Below are positions 21,495 through 32,447 of a stretch of DNA of 64,000 bases, piece after piece. Origin of the DNA: Neostapfia colusana (taxonomy: Eukaryota > Streptophyta > Magnoliopsida > Poales > Poaceae); NCBI GenBank assembly GCA_030760725.1, contig JASWHV010000001.1:72995683-73059682 (forward strand), given 5' to 3'. The notes below the pieces were generated by a model. It searched no databases and was not told where the DNA came from. It worked only from the letters and a program-made list of their open reading frames with translations. The stretch's first letter is position 1; every line of letters begins with the position of its first letter. The position numbers were made by a program, and so were the translations under genes.

Positions 21495-21983
21495 ATGGAT
21501 GATGACGGCGACTGGATCACGGCGAGGTACCTCCTCTCGTCGATTCTGGGGCGCAACCCGCTTGTGGTGGACTACGTGGACGAGGAGTCCTTCCCCGTCG
21601 AGCCATCCCGTGCCGGCGGGGCCGCCCGCGCGCAGGAGCAGGCTCCTTCTCCGCCGCCGGCTGTGACGACGCCGGCGGACTTGGCCGGCACGGTGTGCGC
21701 GGTGTGCACGGAGGAGATCGCGGTCGTGGACACCGTGGCGCGGCTGCCGTGCGCGCACTGGTACCACCACGGCTGCATCGCGCCGTGGCTCGGGATCCGG
21801 AGCACCTGCCCCCTGTGCCGCGCCGAGCTCCCGCTCAGAGATGACGACACCGGCGACGAGGAGGGCGGCTCCGGGGGCGTGAAGCCGCGCGCTCGCTCTG
21901 GGGCCTCCGCGGGGACCAGCGGTACCGGCGCCAGGCGGGACGCGTCGTACGAGCTCCTCGCCGCCGGCGTGCTGTCCGGCTGA
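21495..21983 (+). CDS. RING-H2 finger protein, probable E3 ubiquitin ligase (162 aa)
   Basis: Single uninterrupted ORF with a GC-rich, monocot-style composition unlike the AT-rich surroundings. The start ATG at 21495 follows TTAGCT, and the next residues are acidic (MDDDGDW). The RING-H2 domain spans residues 68-108 with all eight zinc ligands at canonical spacing: C68-x2-C71, x14, C86-x-H88-x2-H91-x2-C94, x10, C105-x2-C108. W98 is at the position usually contacting the E2. N-terminal 1-64 is a short acidic, then Pro/Ala-rich linker; the C-terminal 50 residues are Asp/Gly/Ser-rich and probably disordered. No signal peptide or membrane segment. Family knowledge: such proteins transfer ubiquitin from an E2 to substrates. 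Substrate is unknown. Small single-exon size is normal for plant RING-H2 genes. It is the only intact host-type gene here, in a ~5 kb gap between transposon blocks. Expression is not shown. Confidence 0.85.
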   Translation: MDDDGDWITARYLLSSILGRNPLVVDYVDEESFPVEPSRAGGAARAQEQAPSPPPAVTTPADLAGTVCAVCTEEIAVVDTVARLPCAHWYHHGCIAPWLGIRSTCPLCRAELPLRDDDTGDEEGGSGGVKPRARSGASAGTSGTGARRDASYELLAAGVLSG

Positions 21984-22124
21984 TTACGGGTGCTGTGTAG
22001 AGTAATTTATTTGGCGCGTTGATCGCGTGGGCACGACGCTGCTTTATGTTCAAAGGGGAGTGGTTGATGTTGAAAAAAATGAAACTTAATTTCAAGCCAA
22101 AATTTCTTTTAAGTTCGTCATGTT

Positions 22125-22186
22125 TGTTTTCCAGAGAAAGTAATGTGAAGTCCATTGTTTTCCAGAGAAAGCAAGAGTGAAGTCCT
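22125..22186 (+). repeat. 31-bp tandem duplication downstream of the RING gene
   Basis: TGTTTTCCAGAGAAAG occurs at 22125-22140 and 22156-22171. Each copy is followed by a similar GTGAAGTCC segment. Two units only. Confidence 0.75.
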
Positions 22187-22878
22187 TTATCATGTGAGAA
22201 CCTGATTCCGAACCATCTTGTCTATGACATATGTATCACGTGAAGTTTGAAAACCATATGATTCTTGTCCTGGTTTTCAAACAGAGTTTTTTTCCCCTTC
22301 TTGCAAGGCTAATAATTTGATGGCACTGTGCCTTGTACAGGCTATGACACATTCGGATTTCATTACAATTCTGACCTCTGTCCAAAACATGGAGACCACC
22401 GACGAAGCTGAAACGTTCGGGTGTTTGCGCAAGGCCTGCATGAGAATAGTCATTGATTCCATATGCTTTGTTCAGTTGCGTCCAGACGGGGTCTTGAGCT
22501 AGCGCTATACCAAAGCACACTTTGTCCAGGTCTCACGAAATCGTGCTTGTATTTAAATTAAGAATCCAATCACCCGGTTGCTGGTGCCGTGGTTGCACCA
22601 TGTTGGTGCTCCTCCCCTTCTGCTGCTTGACCGTGATAAGCACTCCGATATAAAAGAGGCTATTGTATTTATAGCTCTGGTTGTAAATTTAATTGTGATT
22701 TATCTTCAAAAATTATTGTTTATTTTACCCCTACTTTTAATTCTTACCTATTTTTATATAGTCATGTTCAACAGATTGAGACTGTATTTAGTGATATTTT
22801 GAACAAGATATTTTATGTGTATACAAAATATTCGTGAATTTGAATTAATATCAATTTTCCATTTTTTTATAATTTGGA

Positions 22879-22937
22879 CAATATTTCAGCAGTATTTCAG
22901 GAACATTTCGGCAACATTTCAGCAGCGTTTTGACAAT
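22879..22937 (+). repeat. Degenerate ~12-bp tandem repeat (ATTTCAGCA-type)
   Basis: About five successive variants of ATATTTCAGCA/ACATTTCGGCA. Simple, low-complexity repeat. Confidence 0.6.
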
Positions 22938-23355
22938 AGTATTTTAGCATTATTTATTCAATATTTCAGAAGCAATATTTCCATAACAGACATAGAAATA
23001 TAAGATGGCACATAATGTCACATAGCCACATTATGCAAGTCCAGCAGAATCACAAAATAAATAGAACAAAAGTCTCACAAAAGGTGGAACGGTGGTTTAG
23101 TCTTTTTTTCTATGTTCTATTTTTTTATTTTTTAAAATCATTTAATTGGGCAGGCTATGGTGTTAGAAAATGTGGGTAAACGATGGCTTCGTTTCAAAAA
23201 TTAGGGGTATAATGGCAAACCCTAATTTTTAATGGTGAAAATACAATTAGACTTGCACATTACTATAAACACAATAATCCCTATAAAAGTATTGTGAAGC
23301 ATTATGTTGCCACACTTGTTTTTCCATAGAGAGTCCAATTTTCAATCAGAGCAAA

Positions 23356-23727
23356 CACTACAGCAAAGCGCAACTTTTACGACGGCCAACCTTAATTATG
23401 ACGGTTTTAGGGTTGACCATTGTAATTAATGTTATTTACGATGGACATATTCGGCTGTCGTAAGTAAAGGCTTATTTACGATGCCTAGAACACGGCCGTC
23501 GTAATTGAGTTCTTACTTACGACGACTAGAGCTCTGTCCGTCGTAAATAAGCTTATTTACGACGGCCATTCCTTAGCCGTCGTAAATAATTGTCTTCTAC
23601 CCGGGCCCGAGGCCAGCGCGGACATTCTTGCCCGCACCAACCCCGAGCCGCGGCTTCCGCCTCCGCCACGCCCTCCGTCGCCGCCGCACCCTCCGTCGTC
23701 GCTGCGCCGCCGCCCATGCCACCGCCC
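23356..23727 (+). mobile_element. CACTA (En/Spm-type) transposon terminus, cut by copia F2
   Basis: Begins CACTACAGCAAAG at 23356, preceded by AAA (possible 3-bp target duplication). Downstream are subterminal repeats based on TTTACGACGGCC and its complement CCGTCGTAAATAA (23375-23590). They are arranged as about four palindromic units of ~45-55 bp, the last nearly perfect (23549-23589). This is the layout of transposase-binding CACTA ends. The following 23600-23727 is GC-rich, and the copia LTR begins at 23728. The rest of the element must lie beyond F2, right of the window. Confidence 0.8.
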
Positions 23728-25121
23728 TGTGAGACCTATGTGTGCTGAATACATTAGCAATTAGAATAAAAATAAGGATTTACATTCAAAGTTTTGTATA
23801 TTGCCGAAATACCCACTTCGGATTGTCCGAACTTTCTCAATGCATTTCAGGAGTTACTGTCACTGCAGAGCAGCTGTTTTCATAGTGTTTAATTTTCAGC
23901 CACCCTATTTTTAACTTGCAATATTTCGAACTTGCTTCTTGGCTTATGGAATGTTTGCTTAGTATTCTCTTACTAAGTTTTTGATGTGTTATGGCTGATT
24001 AGGGTGGTTAATACATTGCTATGGTTTACAACATGTTTATGTGAGGTGCTCATGTAAGGTGTTGTGTTTTTCGGACTAACATGAGTCAAGTAGTGGACTT
24101 GTGTCCGGAATAAAGTGGATGTTTGTTCATGTGCAGGTGTTGCTTGAGGTCAAGACATGGCTGGTGATGGAGATCCTTGAACTAGTATTAGGAAGAAGAT
24201 GAGGTTCAACAACCAAGTTCGGGAGGAATTGTGGTTGAGCTGATCGAGAGGTCACGCAACATGTTTGAGTCAAGAACAATGCATATGAAAGTGTTGTGAA
24301 CGTTTTGTAAAGTGTTTTCACGTATGCAAGGGGTGCATGGACGTGGCTACATTTTTCCAAGGCGTGGTGACGAGATATGGAAGTGAAGATATGGTTGAAA
24401 AGGTTCAACCGGCTGGATTTTGCGCTGAGGCTGCGGCTGAGGTGGTTATGGTTTATTTATGGAAATTTTTGAGTTGGTTATAATAGGATTTCATGTTAGG
24501 CACGAAGTAGAGTTGTTTTAGGAATGTTTGGGACGTTCTTAAAATGTTTGGAAGTCTTAAGATTGCTTCTATCTGCGTATAGAAGAGTCTTGAGCAGTTT
24601 TAGAAAGTTAGAGTTTGAATCCAAGTAGGAGTAGGAGTCCTAGGTTGAATTGGGTTGGCCTTAGGGCTGGTTATATAAGTAAGAGAGGCCAAGGCTCATG
24701 GAGAGCACGACTTGTGGCTGCTTCTCTTGAGTTTTGATCAATAAAATTCGTAGTTTAGAGGAGATTTGGTGTCTTGTTCGTTCGAATTGTTGCAGACAAG
24801 TTTTTCCTTGGTGAGTTTCTTAACAACTTGATTATATATCATCTGTGAAAATTTCATGGTCATTGGATTTGTGGCTTTTTATGTACACGAGTTTTTTTGC
24901 AGCATTGCAGATCTGTTTTTAAAATCGGGTAGAACAGATAGACCTTCGTCTAGTCTTTTGATCATAACTCAAGTTCTACATAGTGTATTGACGTGATTTT
25001 GTTGCAGTGCCTTTGTGACTTGATTCTCTATCATCTCCACGAGTTTGGTCATGTTTGAACATGTCGAAAAAGTCGCACACACGGTTTTTTTATCTGATCG
25101 ATTTTCTGCCGAGGGTTTTTT
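23728..25121 (+). repeat. LTR of copia F2, part 1
   Basis: Starts TGTGAGACCTATGTG, the same start as the F1 LTR, and runs to a T run at 25117-25121, where a family G LTR is inserted. It resumes at 44407. Reassembled LTR length is about 1.47 kb. A TATA box and an AATAAA at 24740-24745 are visible. The short ORFs inside (24127-24408, 24969-25169) are not genes. Confidence 0.9.
24671..24679 (+). promoter_or_regulatory. LTR TATA box, copia F2
   Basis: TTATATAAG about 940 bp into the LTR, followed ~65 bp later by AATAAA. In F1 the same site has decayed to TTATGTAAG. Confidence 0.7.
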
Positions 25122-25424
25122 TGTAACAGCCCTGACTTTTGGAGACTTTGATTTCAACTTACAAAACAAATTTAAGGCAAAGAAATGGCTTGATCATGTA
25201 TCACAAGAAATAATGAACCCCAAAATGGTCATGTGAGGGAGTTAAAAATTATCTTTAGACCATGCTTAACACAGGTTGACATGAGGAAAGAAATTCACTC
25301 CACCAATCTCACTCATGTGCACATCCTTTGTGAGGAGAAGATGAGGGAAATTTAAACAATAATATGAATCTTTTGAAAATATTCATGTTCATATTGTCCA
25401 AAGGCATATATGTGAGATCACCAC
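25122..25424 (+). repeat. Solo LTR of family G, part 1
   Basis: Starts TGTAACAGCCCTGAC, similar to the E LTR start. It is flanked on the left by TTTTT (25117-25121), which recurs at 44402-44406. At 25424 it is interrupted by element E; its last five bases ACCAC are the E target site. The remainder is at 40041-44401. Confidence 0.85.
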
Positions 25425-28400
25425 TGTGAAGGCCCGGCCCGGGAATCGCAGTGGGTGGTGCCGTGCGATGCGGCACCCAACAGCATGCACGAAAAGACGA
25501 TAAAAACATAACGGAACCATTTTTCTTTTTTTACTCAACATAAGATCTTTTACAACATAAGTACACACGCAGCGGAAATTAAAATTTGCTGGACAATCTA
25601 CTCACTCTCGACCCTATCTACGCAGAAGAGAAGTCGTTCAGCCCGTGAACGCTTCCTACTAGCTTCACCAAAGTAAGGCAGCGGCTAGGTTTCCGATGAG
25701 TTGAACGAACCGTGAGGTTCGTCGTCTCACCGAACAACCCTCTTCATAGCAGGCATCTTGCTACCTGCAAAAACAACTTAGAAGCAACCGTGAGCACTAA
25801 GGCTCAACAAGACTTACCCGTCAATCCTAAACATGCAACTCTACATGCAGGGGTAGTAAGACAGTAGGCATAGGAATTTGCAAAATGCAGCTTGACTAAA
25901 CTTGATCCTTATATTCAGATTCTTTTAGCCTTCATTTTAGTGGTCCTCACGCCTCACAACATCGGAAGTCCACAATCAAACAAGAAACGCTTATCCCGAT
26001 GTTGCTAGCCTAAGGTGGAAATGAAATTTAGTTGGCTCTATATCTACTTCAGTCAAGGTTCCAATACAGTGATTAATCCACAAACAGCAAGTTAAGAGAC
26101 TTAGTTCATGTTCTTACTAAGACACGGCGCAGTGGGCAAGTATGCTCAATCCTCTTCCGCGAGCGACGGTGATTCGAATCAATAACAACCCGGAATACAC
26201 GACACATACACCCGCCTCGAAAGACTCTCTCAAGAGCTCTTTCTTACGTTGTATGCAGCAACCTTTCACACGACACCCCAACATAGAAAAACGCTTCACG
26301 CCGAGCAGGATGGTCCTCTACGCGGACACGTCGAAGTTGCCCGCTAGAGGATTTACACCTCCCGCCTTCTCAACGCCATTCCCACGCAAAGGATGAGTTT
26401 CTATATCACGGTCCATCGAGTTACATCGGTTTCATGGGTCCCATACCCCACTATATATCCGGTACAGCTCAATCTTGTCCAGCAGGGCCGCATACATACG
26501 GTCCTTAACCGACACGGACGGGGCTACAACCAACCTCCACATTTGCCTTACCATCCCGGTCCAGGCCAAATGTGGTCTCAAGCATTGTCACACCCATCGC
26601 AGGTCGAGACCAACCTTGAGCGCTCCATCCTATAGGAACATCCCCGTCCCCATCTCATATTCATGAGGGTGCTCTTATCATTTATCTCTCGCGAGTAACT
26701 CCATTACTCGAACTTTCTCGTGAGTGGCTTTTTACTACTCGACTTCTACCGAGCTAGCTACAACATTAGCCTAGCATCTACAACGAGGCAAAACCTACAC
26801 TAAACCTTCTAATGAGGGATGTAATAGGCATGCAAGTGGGTTTCAATCATCCTAGACATAATGCACTCAAGTCTAATAAACATGATGTGAAGTAAAACAA
26901 AATTTGAAACGGTAACGATATGCAAACCGGGGCTTGCCTTGCTCAACGGTTTTGTTAGAATCTAGGAGTTAGTCTTCCTCCGGAGAATCCGCCAAGCTCG
27001 TCACGAGATGGGGATCCTCACTGCAGAGTCGAGTCCTCGTCGAACGTCGACGTCACGTGAGCTATTATATTGCAATGCACATATATTTCAAAAGCAATTT
27101 AGAAACTGTTTCAAAACTGTTGTTCAAGTTAACTGACACCTAAAAGGAACAAACAACAGAAAGGTTTCTGTTGTTGGATCTACAACCTTAGAGATGATGA
27201 AAGCTAGGGTGAAAAGAAATACTAGTAATCACCATGTGATTAAGTCCATTATATGAACACTTAAACCTAAGATATGGTAGCTCCAGTTCCAGAGGTCCAA
27301 TGAAGCTGAGAATTTAACCACAGCCTCTATGGAAGATATTTAGGCAGTGTGCAAAGATTGAGCTCATGAAATGGCTCAAGGTGATCACAATAATTCCTTA
27401 TGTGATTTTCACTAATCTGCCTTTACCCCCTAGATATTAAGCATTTCTATGCTGCAAAGTGGACTTTTTGTGAAGTACAAAATGTTCTGAGTCCATAGGA
27501 ATTGGTTTTACCATTTTTGGAATTTCCTACATGGAGATATGGATTTTAGAAGGATTGGGAAAAAGCTGAAAATGTCTCTGTTCATTTTCCCATTTTTCAG
27601 AGACATAAGGAATGAACACATCATTTGACCAAGCAAATGAGGTCCAATGCCTCTGAAATTTTTACTGAAGTTCAAGGAATTTTAGAACAATGTCCTGTCC
27701 AAATTTGGGAATTTTCCAATAAACAGAACTCCTGTAAAAATTCAGATAAAATTTTTCTTAAATGAATTAATGAGCCAAATTCAAGGATTTTCATAAACAT
27801 TGGTATGCACCCCTAGATAGTACTCTTTGATAGGAATCCAAAAAAAATTGTTTCACAATTTTTGGACATTCCTACACAAAGTTATGGCTCTCCAAAATTT
27901 GAACTAGAGTGGGAAAATCTGGAAATTGTTTAAATGCTGACAGTGGGTCCCACCTGTCATCCCTAACCTCCAGACTCGCGCCCAACAGGGCAGTGGCGGC
28001 CCACTCCGGCGAGGTCACCGGAAAACAAGTTCCCAGCCACCTCCAGACCCCCTGCTGGCCACCCCCCCATATTTCCCCACGCTGAACACGTTGGTGAGGT
28101 CCCCGGCGGCTGAAACTCGCCGGAAAATAGGGCGCACCGGTCACAGCAAACCCTAGAGCTCCGGCGAGGTATTGCACGGTGAATTCTCCACCAAATGGTC
28201 GGTTCTTGGGCTCTACAGCACCAGGGGATCATGTAGAAGACCGGCATGAGGTCTAAACTAGCTGGAGATGGCTCTAAACCTATCGGCACCGTGCACCCGA
28301 TAGGGTCCAGCGGCATACCCTCTAAAAGAGCTCGGACTGCTCACTCTACACTCATTTTCTTGGTCTAAAATCGATGGAGGAGGTGTGATAGGCAGTTAAC

Positions 28401-29594
28401 AACCTGTGTGTGAAGTTTGAGACCCAACAAACACGAATTGAGGACGAATTTTACAATTCCTTACCTCAAGGTCCGTTTCTGCCGCCCGGGAGAAAAACTT
28501 GAAATTCTCCCTCTGTGATCAATGGCTGGGGCTGAGCTTTGGGGGTGAGCAACTAGACTTGTTGGTGCACAGATGGGGTGGCTTGCTTGGGCGTGATCCC
28601 TCCTGGTTTGGGCTGTCCACGGCGTCCAGTTTCAGTTCCTCCAGTTTGAGTTCGGGACAGTGGAAACTTTGCCGTTTCTAGGCGCCGGTGAGCTCAGGAC
28701 TGCGGGGTAAAGTGTCTAGCCGGCTAGAGCATGTGTATGAGATGATCTTTGCTGTGGACACCTCGATCATCCGTCGCTCAGGTGGCTGTGTAGGATTGAG
28801 AGAAGGAGGGGCACTGTTCTGCTCGGGAGGACGAACAGAGAGCGGGAGCTCGGTTGGGAGAAGGCAAAATGGCGTTGCTGCACTCCTAGGCGTGGATTAG
28901 GATGGCAAAAGATCGAAGCAGGAGGTGGCATCGGCAGAGACTCGGGAGGAGCTGCTGTCGAGCGCTCCGTCGCTGAAGGACAGAGCAGAGTCGGTCTCAT
29001 TCTTGTGAGACTGACCGGTGGGGTCCACAGCCCCAATTTTTTCTTCTTATCCCTCAATTCGATTTAAAATAGCAAATGAGCTCCAATTGTGATCAAATTT
29101 GGAGGATAGGTCAAAAGAATTATGAGGAACTCCAATCTGAAATCAGATTTTGAAATTGAGTTTGTTTGGTTCAAAATTCAAATTCAAGTTTGAATTTGAA
29201 CGTGCCCTCATTTAATCCTCGGAATAAATAGTATATGAAACCTAAAATTCTCCAAATTTGAAACTTAGGCTCTTGAATACATGAGAAATGCATCTATGCT
29301 CTCACATATAGGCCTTTGTACAATCTGAATAGGAATCCTTTCAAAAGAATTCAAATTGCATTTAAATTTCCTCCACTCTACTCATAGAGAAGGTGCACAT
29401 GAGTTAGAGTTTTTGGGAGTCTAATTCTTTCCCCTAGGTTAACATGTGATGAGCATGTCCTAGAGAAAATTTTTAACTCCCTCACATGTCCATATTTGTG
29501 TTCATCATTTCATGTGACACAATTATAGCCTTTGATCGCCTTAACTTTGTTTCATAAGTTGAAATCAAACTTTACAAAAGTTAGGGCTGTTACA
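25425..29594 (-). repeat. 3' LTR of element E
   Basis: 4170 bp, starting (minus) TGTAACAGCCCTAAC and ending GGGCCGGGCCTTCACA. Nearly the same as 35867-40035. ORFs within it recur in the other LTR only because the DNA is duplicated; none has a recognisable domain. Confidence 0.95.
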
Positions 29595-29607
29595 TTCCTC
29601 CCCCCTT
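29595..29607 (-). other. Polypurine tract of element E
   Basis: AAGGGGGGAGGAA on the minus strand directly abuts the 3' LTR start. Plus-strand primer for reverse transcription. The identical tract is used by family C (52518-52530). Confidence 0.85.
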
Positions 29608-29655
29608 AAAAGAATCTCGTCCCGAGATTACAAAAGAAAGAAGAAGGCAGCATTA

Positions 29656-32436
29656 CTACTGGACATATGGTACAAACAAGTCAGGAAAATTTAAACGGAG
29701 AAATTCCTCGCTTTCCCACATGGCTTCATCAGTGGTGTGGTTGCTCCACAAGACTTTGTAAAATCGCATTGTCTGATTTCTTGTGGCGCGAGTCTTCTCG
29801 TCAATAATCTGTATCGGATACTCAGAATAGGTGAGATCCGGTTGAAGATCCTCAATGTTCTCCATATGAACTGCGGTTGGGTACTTAAGACATTTCCGCA
29901 GTTGAGAGACGTGGAAAACGTTGTGAATACCCGAAAGCGACGTCGGTAACTCCAGATGATAGGCCACGGGTCCGCATATCTCAATGACAGCAAATGGCCC
30001 GATGAATCACGGAGCAAGCTTTCCCTTCACTCCGAAACGATGAACTCCTTTCATCGGAGAGACACGAAGATAAACGTGGTCCCCGATGTCAAAATGAAGA
30101 GGTCGACGTCTTTTGTCTGCATAGCTTTTCTGCCGAGATTGAGCTGCCTTTAAATTGGCTTGGATCACTCGCACTCGTTCCTCGGCTTCATTCACAAGAT
30201 CAATCCCGTAGACCACTCTCTCGCCGGACTCACACCAATTCGGTGGTGTGCGGCACTTCCGGCCATAAAGAGCTTCATACGGGGTCATCTTGATGCTGGA
30301 TTGATAACCGTTATTATATGAGAATTCTGCTAACGGTAGATGGTCATCCCAATTCTTTCCATGACTGATGACACATGCCCGTAGCATATCCTCCAGAATC
30401 TGATTGACTCTCTCCGTTTGACCATCAGTTTGCGGATGATACGCTGAACTCCGAATTAATTTGGTTCCCAGGGAAGCATGCAGTTGCTCCCAAAATCTGG
30501 ATACGAACAACGCACCTCTGTCAGACACGATGGTGTGGGGAACCCCGTGTAAACACACGATTCTCGAGATGAACAGCTCCGCATACTTCTTTGCCACATA
30601 TTTAGTATGGACTGGAATAAAATGAGCGGTCTTGGTCAAACGATCGACGATTACCCAAATAGAATCATGCTTGTTGCTGGTCATGGGTAAACCGACGATG
30701 AAGTCCATACTTATGTCTTCCCACTTCCATGTTGGAACCTTCAGCGGTTGAAGTGGTCCGGCTTTCCTCATATGGTCGGCTTTAACCCGCTGACACGTAT
30801 CACACTCGGATACGTACTTCGCAATCTCTCTTTTCATCCGTGTCCACCAGAACTTAGATTTCAAGTCCTGGTACATTTTATTGCTTCCCGGATGAATGGA
30901 GTACTTGGATAAATGTGCTTCATCCAATATCTTCCTCCGCAATTTCATGTTTCGGGGTACAACTATGCGGTTGTTAAACCATAGAGTACCCTCTTCATCC
31001 TTGCGGAACATCTTCAATTCACTGCTGTCCACTCTCCTCCGGATATGAGACATACCTCTGTCTCTCTTCTGAGCCTCTACAATCTCATCTCGAATTGTAG
31101 GAATAAGAGCGAGGTTGAACAGCGACCCATAGGGAACTAAGCGCAGGCTTGGTTCTCCTTCTTCATGTGCAGCCATGGCTAAATGGTGAACGTGGGCTTT
31201 CCGACTAAGTGCGTCGGCAACCACATTCGCTTTACCAGGATGGTAATGAATTTCAAGTTCATAGTCCTTGATCAATTCGAGCCATCTTCGCTGCCTCATA
31301 TTCAGTTCTTTCTGTGTGAAGATGTACTTCAAGCTTTTGTGGTCAGTGTAGAGATGTACTAGATTGCCTAGTAGATAATGTCTCCACATTTTAAATGCTA
31401 AGACCACTGCAGCTAGTTCAAGGTCGTGCGTCGGGTAATTCTGCTCATGACCCCTGAGTTGTCGGGATCCATACGCAACCACACGTCCTTCTTGCATCAA
31501 CACACAACCCAAACCGATGCCGGATGCATCGCAATAGACATCAAAAGGCTTAGTTGTGTCCGGCTGGGCTAAAACTGGAGCTGTAGTGAGATGCTTCACT
31601 AAAGTTTGAAAAGCTTGTTCGCATGAATTGCTCCAATCATACTTGGTGCTTTTCTTCAACAGCTCCGTCATAGGTTTAGCGACTTTGGAGAAGTTTGGAA
31701 TGAATCTCCGGTAATAACCCGCTAAACCTAGGAAACTCCTCACTTCATGAACAGATGTTGGAGATTTCCAATTCAGCACTTGCTCGATTTTACTTGGGTC
31801 CACAGCAATGCCTTCCACTGAAATAATATGCCCAAGAAACGGCACTTTGCTGATCCAAAACTCACATTTACTGAACTTTGCATATAGCTTGTGATCCCTC
31901 AAGCGTTGGAGTACAATACGCAAATGTTCAGCGTGTTCTTCTTCTGACTTTGAATAGACCAAGATGTCGTCGATGAAAACCACGACAAACTTATCTAACT
32001 CCGGCATGAACACAGAGTTCATGAGATACATAAAGTGAGCCGGAGCATTGGTCAATCCAAAGGACATGACAAGATATTCATAAAGACCATATCTTGTCGA
32101 GAACGCCGTCTTAGGTACATCTTCTGCCCGGATTTTTATCTGGTGATACCCGGACCGAAGATCCATCTTGGAAAATACCTTAGCACCCACTAGTTGATCG
32201 AACAAAATGTCAATGCGCGGTAGTGGATACTTATTCTTGATAGTGACAGCATTCAGTGGACGATAATCTACGCATAGTCTCAAAGTCTCGTCCTTCTTCT
32301 TCACGAAGAGTGCGGAACAGCCCCAAGGTGATGAACTTGGGCGTATAAAACCTTTGTCCATGAGGTCATTAAGCTGCTCCTTCAATTCTGCTAGCTCCTT
32401 TGGTGCCATTTTGTATGGTCACCGAGAAATAGGTGT
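29656..32436 (-). pseudogene. pol: pol of element E: RT, RNase H, integrase, chromodomain, with two in-frame TGA codons
   Basis: One frame runs from the protease-RT linker to 29656. RT has LRLCVDYRPLNAVTIKNKYP and the catalytic FIDDILVYSK (~31950). RNase H has YCDASGIGLGCVLMQEG and YTDHKSLKYIFTQK. Integrase has a zinc-binding HLSKYSIHPG...CDTC region and DDE residues in MDFIVG, VSDRG and QTERVNQ. The C-terminal chromodomain-like segment YPIQIIDEKTR...VLWSNHTTDEAMWE is at ~29830-29700. TGA at 32419-32421 falls where Arg precedes PYKMAPKEL. TGA at 30007-30009 falls between KGKLAP and FIGPF, just before the GPY/F motif, leaving the last 117 codons in the same frame. Otherwise intact for 800 codons, which is unusual here. 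Confidence 0.9.
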
Positions 32437-32447
32437 TGTTCCCGGTG

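Larger units (their letters stand above)
21984..23355 (+). other. 3' flank of the RING gene
   Basis: The 3' UTR end cannot be fixed; AT-rich stretches with AATAAT- or AATTTATTT-like elements are near 21995 and 22310. The rest (22200-23355) is AT-rich with no motif-bearing ORF. ORFs around 22236-22520 on both strands were considered and not recognised. Confidence 0.4.

Noticed and set aside
21489..21850. Minus-strand ORFs over the RING gene
   Set aside because: Shadows of the GC-rich coding frame; Arg-rich with no motif.
22236..22520. Possible conserved gene fragment on the minus strand
   Set aside because: Readable for ~90 codons, but I could not connect it with any family; the opposite strand is equally open.
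27872..29057. ORFs inside the E LTR that recur at 38314-39478
   Set aside because: The recurrence is due to LTR duplication, not protein conservation; no motifs.
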